From: Fasciola hepatica
Lineage: Eukaryota; Platyhelminthes; Trematoda; Plagiorchiida; Fasciolidae
Reading direction: 5' to 3'
Assembly: GCA_948099385.1 (NCBI GenBank)
Contig: CANUEZ040000113.1
Coordinates: 5,654,501-5,718,500 of the forward strand
Length of the DNA: 64,000 nucleotides
How positions within the stretch are numbered: the first letter of the stretch is position 1; the number at the start of each line of letters is the position of its first letter. Position numbers and translations under genes: made by a program. The notes under the pieces were generated by a model. The model was not told the origin of the DNA. It searched no databases and saw only the letters and a list, made by a program, of their open reading frames with translations. Positions 12,601-21,600 of the stretch are shown piece after piece.

Positions 12601-15600
12601 AACCACGCGGACGCACTTGCATCAGCCGTTCAACAGAACACCGATGTTCTTGTCTCTCCTAATTCTTCAGCCAATCTTTCCGGTATTCCGTCTGCTACTG
12701 CCACTGATGGTGATACTACTGCCGCCAGTATAAATACGGTAAATCCGACTGACGGATCCTTACGCCCCTCAAACGCACATTCGCCTCAGCCTGAGGTGAT
12801 GACCAATGTCAACATAGTCCAGCGGTCAAACCCAGCTCTGTTCTTACTTCATGTTGAAGAGAGCTCGGATATCGGTTCAGACAAGTCGAATCGAACGCAC
12901 GTCGCAGATGTTCGGTCCCCGGGCGATGTATTGTCTGCGTTGTGTTGTGAATTTTGCGGCCGGACGTTTCAGAAGTTAAAGTTCTTCGAAGATCATCGAG
13001 TCATGTGCAAACAGGTAAGCCCCTTTCCAGATCAAGGTTTTTTTTACTTACCACTTCCACTGTACTGCTATCTGTGCATTTTTTCAGGGCTTTCGTTAGG
13101 CAGATGTCAGTAGCTTGGTACCTTTTTAATTATGCGGTCACTCGATCATTCCATGCGATCAATTTTGATTGACCAACCAAACTTGTTGGCAGCCGCCCAG
13201 CTGTCTAATTCAGCAATTGTATTTCAGATAGTGGGAAACCCACTTGCATTTATCGCATCATAAAGTTCAACACTGCAAGCCGGAACCAACCGGCAACCTT
13301 TCACTTGCGGGGCAGTTGCTCTACCAGCTTGGCTATCGGAGTACAGTCAGTCAAGTGTGAATAACGCAAGTGAATATCCAATGATTTGCATCATAGGATA
13401 CATGCCTCAGTTGACACTGTCATGGTTATGTAAATGTGAACACATGACATGTCTCTGAATGCTTGCATTGGATCACGTCTACAGGTCTAACGCGAACGAA
13501 ATTGGATAGATATCAAGTATCAGACAGGTTTAACCCAATTCAGCAGTGGATCAACTCTTGTTTCCCTTTGCCTGAGTGAGGTCGGTTAAGGCGTGCGGGC
13601 ACGCGATGTTCTGTTTGCCAGATTGCACCAAATGTGCAAGTCAGTGCTTTATGTACCCCGAAGGGTGAATATTCGCATTCTCAAGCAAAAAACAGTCAAA
13701 AAATGAGTCTGTGGCAATTGATAGTAGGGAACTACCATCACGACGAGACTGCACCTTGACGTGATGTGATGGCTTGCGCGCCTCTATTACCCAAAGAGCC
13801 ATACAGGATGGCTTCTTTAAGCCGGAGATGCAATCATACCTGACAGGTCAATGGGTAGAGGTCAGACAAAGTCCAGTCTCCTGGTCCTCCAGGTTGGGGG
13901 TTGATTTGAGCTGGCAACTCAGTCGGAAAAACCAGTGGAAGAATAATTGATCCAAGCAAATGGGCTTCCACTCAGCCATCCCGCTGCCTTGCGGATAGGT
14001 TCTTGTTAGAACTAAAGGCTTTGGATGAGGACCCTAATCGTTCTCCTGCTTTGTGGCTGGACACCCTAGCAGTACCCGTCCAACATCTCCCATGAACTGC
14101 ACGAATACAAAGAATTCCATACTGCATCGGTCGTCGCGCAGGCTAATCAGGACCGCACTGCCCATTGCATCGAGCGGGGTGGGTAGCAATAGATAAGTGG
14201 GCTACTGCTCAGAGTTCCCTCTCTTTTATTCAACCTTTGTCTTCTGTTCCTAACCATCCCTCTTTGCCCCATCTATCCATCCATAATGCTCCCATTGATA
14301 ACACGGTCGATACTAGCAACGATTCACTGTCAAATAGTATCGGGAATAATCCTCTGTCTGGTAATTCACATTTTCTCAAGCCCCGTCGGCCTCTGAATCT
14401 CGGCTCCTTCAACGTGCGTACACTCATGCAGCCCGGTCAGCAGGCGTGCCTAACCCTCACATTAGATTCTTTGAAGATTGATGTATGCTGCATAAGTGAA
14501 ACCCTTATCCAGGATTCGAGCAGTGTGACTCAACTAACTGCTTCTGGTATCTCATCGAGGTATATTCTGCGCACCTCAGGAGACGAAGCAGCTAGAGCTG
14601 TGGGTCAACGTGGTGTAGGAATTGTCTTGACTGAGAAGGCTGAGGCTGCCCTTTTACACTGGATTCCTGTTAACAGTCGTTTATGTGCTGTGAGACTCCA
14701 GGGGTCAGTCGGCGTTCGAAAGGATAATTGTGTTAAGCGCAATTTGTTTGTGATCTCGGCGTACGCCCTAACGGACTGCAGCTCAGACTTGCAGAAAGAG
14801 GAGTTCTATGATGCCCTCGCCACTCTCGTTCGCAGCAGTAAATGTTCCGACATCGTAGTACTAGCTGGTGACTTCAATACACAAGTTGACAAACTTGGTG
14901 TGTCAGAAGCCTGTTTAGGTGGGTGTTGTGCTTTACCTGCTGAGCGTACAGATAACGGGGATAGGCTTCTCCAGTTTTGTGCAGACAATCGATTGTTCTT
15001 GTCTAGCACAAATTTCCGACACAGCTCGCGTCGCACAGCAAATTGATCATATCACCGTAAGCTACCGATGGCGCAGTTCTGTTCAGAACTGTAGATCTTA
15101 TTGGTCCACGTACGTTGAGTCGGACCATGCATTAGTTTTAATGCGATTATCTCTCAAGCTCCATGGCCATCGTCGCAAACCGCAAACCGGATTAGCCGTG
15201 CAACGTTTGTGTGATCCAGACGTTTGCACCCGTTATGAGCAGAAGTTAGCACATGAGCTAGGATCCACGGAGAACAGTAATGTAGATGAGCATTGGGCTC
15301 ATATCAAACAGGTGATGCACGTTGCAGCAGGTTTCGCCTGTGGTCCTCGATCCGTTGTCCATCAAAGACACTGGATCTCACAAGAGTGGCTGAGTATAAT
15401 GGAGCAAAAGCGTCAGCTCTCGAATTGTAACGAGGTGAATAAGATGCGGAGAAAGCTGCTAAGACAAGTAATAAAAAACCTTAAAAATGATCGCGAAAAT
15501 TGGTGGGTCAATGTAACCGAAGAAATGGAAATAGCAGCTGCTTCAGGTAACAGTCAAAGACTGTTCAAACTTACTCGTGACACCGGTGGACGGCGAACTC

Positions 15601-18600
15601 AGGTCAGTGAAACGATTTGCAATAGGAATGGAGAACCCATCCATAACAAACAGCAAAGGCTTGACCGTTGGGATGAATACTTCAAGGAACAGTTTAGCTG
15701 GCCGCACGCTAGTGTAGTTACTCCTGTGTCAACAACTGTGACTTCTTGGGTGGTATCACTTGAGCCCCCATCGGAAGTAGAAGTAGAGTCATGTATTCGA
15801 TTACTAAGGCGTGGGAAAGCGGCAGGTCCCGACGAACTTCCTCCAGTTCTTTTCAAACTGGGTGGAAATGCTTTGATAAAATCAATTACCGCCTTGCTCC
15901 GTGACATTTGGAACGCGGAGCGTATTCCGTTAATATGGAGTGAGTCATTGATTGTTCCCATCTTCAAGAAGGGAATACGCAATGATTGCAGTAATCATCG
16001 TGGGATTAGCTTAATCCCGATAGTCACCAAAGTATTAGCTTCGATTTTGCTGCACCGTCTTACACCGGCTCGCGAGAGGAATGTCCGCGAACAGCAGGCT
16101 GGATTCCGCCCAGGTCGAGGATACATCGACCAGATTTTTACTCTTCGCCGACTACTTGAAACGCGTCACACGCACCGCCGACCAACAATAATTCTTTTTA
16201 TAGACCTGAAAGGTGCCTTCGATTCAGTTGATCGAACATCGCTTTTCAGTACTCTTCATCGAAAAGGTATGCCCCAGAAGTTCGTGAACCTAATGAGATC
16301 ATTGTATTCTCATACTTCTGGCCGCGTTAGGGTTTACGGTGAACTATCCGGTCGGTTCGAAACGACCAGTGGTGTTCGGCAGGGATGCCCTTTGTCTCCA
16401 TTCCTTTTTAACTTCGTCATGGACGAAATAATGGAGAGTGCTTTGCAAAATCTTCAGGATGTAGGCGTCGAACTAGGAGATAGTGAAAAGCCATGTGACC
16501 TAGATTACGCAGACGACATTGTCTGCTTGTTCGAATCCACAGAACATGCTCAACGTGCACTAGATACACTCTCAAGAGCTGTAGCTCCATTCGGCATGCG
16601 CTTTGCACCTTCAAAGTGCAAGGTGGTGTTACAAGACTGGACGTCAACGATTCCGAGCTTGATGCTCGATGGGGAGGTGTTGTCAGTTGTCGACCATTTC
16701 ACCTACCTCGGTAGCTGCGTGCTGACTGATGGGAGCACAGTAGTAGAGGTGAGTACGCGGATATCCAAAGCTCGAGCAGCGTACGCTGGACTGAAGCACT
16801 TGTGGTGCCGATCCGATATTTCACTGAAGTTGAAAGGTCGTGTATACTGTGCTGCAGTGCGTTCAGTTTTGTTGTATGGTTGCGAAACTTGGAGTCTGCG
16901 TGCTGAAGATATTCGTCGTCTTCAGGTTTTCGACCATCGATGTTTACGTAGTATCGCTAGGATTGGGTGGAATAGCCGAGTAAGCAACGATGAGGTGAGA
17001 AAGCGAGTATTGGGTACTAATTCAGAGAACGTTTTGTCACAACGTATCCAACTTAGTAGACTTCGTTGGTTGGGACACGTGTTACATATGGCAAACACAC
17101 GTCTACCGTACCGTGTCCTATTCTCCGCCCCTCCCAGGGAGTGGAAGAGACCACGTGGAGGTCAACAGATGACGTGGCAGCGAGGAATGAGAAAATGTAC
17201 AGCAGACTTAGGAAAAGTAGGTGCTTCACGTCTTCGTGGTTGGGGTCCAAAAGATCTGTCTACCAGTTGGCTGGAGACACTGAAGGATATGGCTGCGAAC
17301 CGCGAACAGTGGAGATCGTGTTGTCACTTCCTATCGAATCAGAATGATTGGTCGATGTGCGTTTGTACAGTTAGACTGTGCACTCCGTGTGTTGGCTAAT
17401 AGGGCATTGTTTCCTTTTCCCACCCGTGTAGGTCCAGTCCCTATCCATCTTGTATATTCATACTTTCTAACTCAACGTGCAACATGGTGAGAAAGGCAGT
17501 GGTCAGTGGGGCTTGCCCTACTGTTTAACGCTGTACGATGATGATGATGATGATGAACTACGGTGGTCCAATTGTTTTGAGAGTTGATGAACTGCAGAAT
17601 GTGGATTGTATAAAATCCTTGATAAATATAGTTGTATAATTGTTTACTGTATGCTGGAATGCGTGCACGAATATGCTTGTAGGGAGAGCCTGTGAAGGAA
17701 ACGAGTACCCAACTAACAAAATCTTCATGAATCGGGTGACCTGAGTCGTTAAAAATCGATTCGGCGATTATTACGACGTTGTGATGGAATAAAGTGAGTG
17801 TGATGCTGTCGGTTTGTGTGTTGAATTGCCGTTGGTAGACAGTCAAGTCACGTTAGCAATCATCACCTTTCAAGTATCAAGTCCAAGGCTTGGGGCAACA
17901 GAAGTTCGTGCGACAGAATAGCCGATCGATGGCATTGATTAGTATAATGGAATACGAATCCTGTTAGCGGTGTTTAAACCTCAAGGTTTGGTTTCCCACA
18001 CTAGTCGAACGAAAACGCTGTATGCAACGATTGGATACATGGACCAACAACCCATCTGTTCGCTGTTTTACCAATAGACTTAGATGATTCACTGGCAGAA
18101 GAGATTTCTCACCGGAACTAGGGGTCAGATCAAAACAGTATGCGACTGCACAATAGTAGGAGTTTAAGTGATCCACACTTTTCCCCATCAAACTTCAGCC
18201 AAAGCCCGCAATTCTTTAGCCACGACCCGCAGTCCTTTAGCCTTGACACACAACCTTTAGCCATGCCTATGCAAGCCAGTCACATCAAAAGTATCGGAAT
18301 ATTGTAGCATCAAGAAATCTTGGAACAGTTTGTTTCTTACAAAGATTGGTGTTGCAAAGCTGACTGAACAAATAAGACAGTGTGAAGATCGTATTTTGAG
18401 CAGTTTACCGTAGTAATAGTATCAAAGGCTGTACCGCAAATTGATTGGACAATGCGCCCGTATCACTGAACCACGTGGCACAGCCCGCTTAACTGTTGAA
18501 TTTTCAGTACCAGTTTTTAATGTCCTCAAAAATGCAAACGAATAGAAGTAATAAGAATCCCCCTCATTCTCTCCTTTAACTGCCTCAAGGTGCTTGTTGG

Positions 18601-21600
18601 GTTTTGGTCCACCACATCACACAAATGCCGGACAAATTGTTCGTTGAACTTCATCTTGTAGAATCCGGGCGTGAATGCCGATTCCCTGACCCGTATCTGC
18701 AACAACATGCATATTTTGATCCTAATGCGAAGGTGTTTGGCAACATCCTTCAAATCGTCTCCACTTTTAAGTTTGATTATCCTCCGTCGATCTTTTGCGC
18801 TGGTGAAAAGATGCGATCTTTTCTTCTCACCTATATTAACGCTCTCCGTATGGTTGGGTGTTGCGTACAGTGCCAGGTAAAGTACGGCGAATATTACCAC
18901 AAACAGTCGCAATGCGGTTATATCGCCTGACTGCCTCCGAAGGAAATATCAATTAATCGACAACAAGTCTCCCCATGCAAGGATAAAATTACACAAACAA
19001 GCAGTTCTGTAGGTTAAAATCCGTCATGTAACAGACGGTACCTTTGAATGCATTTAAAGTTGATGAAGACTCGACATAATGAAAGGAATAAAAGACCGGT
19101 TTTCTATACGTTCAGGTAAGTGGATACATTGACAATCCGATGATAATCCACACAGTTGCCATAAGCACAACCCCATCAGTACCATCAGTTTATTTGTGTT
19201 GCAGCGTTTGACACCATCACTATCACTGAGAATACAACAGTTATGCGGGCTGCCCCACATGGTTCAATTATACGGGCGCATCGTCTAAGTCTTCTCCAAT
19301 CAATTTGCGGTACAGCCTTTGATACTATTACTACGGTAAACTGCTCAAAATACGATCTTCACACTGTCTTATTTGTTCAGTCAGCTTTGCAACACCAATC
19401 TTTGTAAGAAACAAACTGTTTCAAGATTTCTTGATGCTACAATATTCCGATACTTTTGATGTGACTGGCTTGCATCGGCATGGCTAAAGGTTGTGTGTCA
19501 AGGCTAAAGGACTGCGGGTCGTGGCTAAAGAATTGCGGGCTTTGGCTGAATCTTGATGGTAGGTGTAGTAATTAACTTAAAGGTTTTTCAACTGTAGGTT
19601 GGTAAAAATGGCTGGAGAGGTCTATAGCCAGTGGGGTAAACACGTAAAAAACCAAAGCGCTTGATAAAGAGAGGTTGTACACAGTGGGAATGGAGACGTG
19701 TAGCAGAAAGATTCGCGTCATATTTAGAAAAAATGTAGTTGAGATGTCCGGACCGAGTTAGGCTGTATTCATGTATCACACCGAGGTACTTAATTAAATC
19801 AAGGTAGTTCAGGTGTTTCTTATTTATTCTGAGGGAAATGCAGTCGTTTTGAAAGTCGAAATACTGACTACAGTTTAACATAAAAGTTACTCACATGTGT
19901 GTGAACACACATGTACAATGTCATTACACTTAACGGGAGCAAGATCTTAGTTATGAGCGGCATACAATTCTGAGATCTTGGTGTTACCATTCTGAAGTAC
20001 AGGAAATGTAGAACTGCCAGCATACGGCATATAAATATGACATCGTCCGCATACTTGATAAAAATCATATTTCCGTGTGTAGGAATGGAAGAGATTCAGG
20101 CGAAAAATGAGAGTGGGAACAATGTGGCACCTCAAAGATAGAAGCAATAAGTAAACACGTGTTGCCATTGTACTGGATGATCTGATGTCGCTTACTGTAG
20201 TAAGCTGTCAACAAAGAAACCAGGAAAGACAGTGTCACAATGGGTAGAAAAGAAAGCAGCTTATTTCGACGGACACCGTTGAATACGGCACTGTAGTGTA
20301 GGAAACATAAGTTCTGATCGCTTTGCTGCAGATAGAATGTGATGTGAGGGTGTTGAGACCATCTAAGGTGGAATGTAACCTTAGCTGAACAAATTGATCG
20401 GGATTAGAAGCAATAAAAGTAAAAGTCATTCGTTCGGGGATTAATGTTTCAAAAACTTTCACTGAAACGAAATTTTGAGGAGCCCATTTTGGGAATGAGG
20501 GCTATTGCCCCGATGCTCCGCATATTCTTCGAACATTGGTTAATTAGGTCGGGAAGAATGGACCATAGGTTGGCCACTCACATCTTGAACACCGCGGCAC
20601 TGAGACCACTGAATCTGTATACTTTTCCGGGGTTCAGGAGGAGCAGTTGGTTGTTAGTGTCAGTGATCTGAAAGTCAAGTCAAGATTCCTGAAGTTAACC
20701 TTCTTTCAAAACTGTCGAAACCGAAGACGCTACTGCTTTGTTGAATGACTTGTTGAGCTTGTCTACGTTGACAACAGCCGAATCGCGTGCAGATGAATCG
20801 CCGGATTGATCTTTTGAGAGCTTCCATGTATCAAGATGATTTCGGTCCACAAGAAGTTTACGCTTATAGATGAAATCGAGGAACGATAACTCAGTCTTCG
20901 TAGATTTCGTTGGTCTGTTGACGGCCGAGAGATCATTGTGTTTATAAGAATATTTTTGTTACAAAGTCATATTTGGGAGAGAATGGGATAGATGATCTGG
21001 AAACGAGTAGAGAGTTTCGGGTGGACGGCAAAACGATTAAGATAATCAGTATTGTTGCCCGTGTATAGGGACATAGTATCCTCCTCCGTCTTCACAGCGT
21101 TGGACTCAGATTTACCATACAGTCATTGGTCACCGCTGACGTAGATCAGTTGAATATTGTTGTTCGTTCTGGTCTGTGCCCGTAGACTCAGGGTTGCCCT
21201 CTTTTGCCCTTCCTCTTCAGGTTTGTAGTTGAATTGATTCTTGAGGTAGCCCTATGCTCGTGTAATAATAATGGCACCGATCTTTGCTCACACACTAAAC
21301 TGCCTGACTTGGAATACGCGGACGATATTGTTCTTCTGAGTGAAGATCTATTCAAGTTGCAAGCTCTGTTAGAAAGCCTGAACAACGGTGTAGGAATGTT
21401 TGGGATGCGTTTTGCACCTTCAAAGTGCAAAGTGCTGCTATAGGACTGGGTTGGTTCAACACCAAATCTTGTGTTAGCAGGGGAAGCTGTAGCTGAAGTA
21501 GATAAGTTTTGTTTCCTGGGTAGTTACATTTCATCGGTGGTAAAATATCGGATGAAGTGTCATCGCGCATATAAAAGGCGCATCTGGCTTTTGCCAACGT

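Larger units (their letters stand above)
13736..17554 (+). mobile_element. Full-length RTE-clade LINE, element 1
   Basis: 3.8-kb non-LTR retrotransposon: 5' UTR (13736 to about 14160), endonuclease, RT, C-terminal domain, short 3' UTR and a (GAT)n tail typical of RTE. It is flanked by the 7-bp duplication GAACTAC (13729-13735 and 17555-17561). Both flanks align to an uninterrupted repeat copy at about 36930-37230, which confirms the ends. The coding region is open except for one 35-bp deletion near 15044 compared with the copy at 44084. It lies in the last intron of the zinc-finger gene, same strand. Confidence 0.88.

Noticed and set aside
15599..15982. A 127-codon open frame on the - strand, mirrored at 45668-46051
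   Set aside because: It is exactly antisense to the RTE reverse-transcriptase frame and exists in both copies only because the sense frame is conserved.
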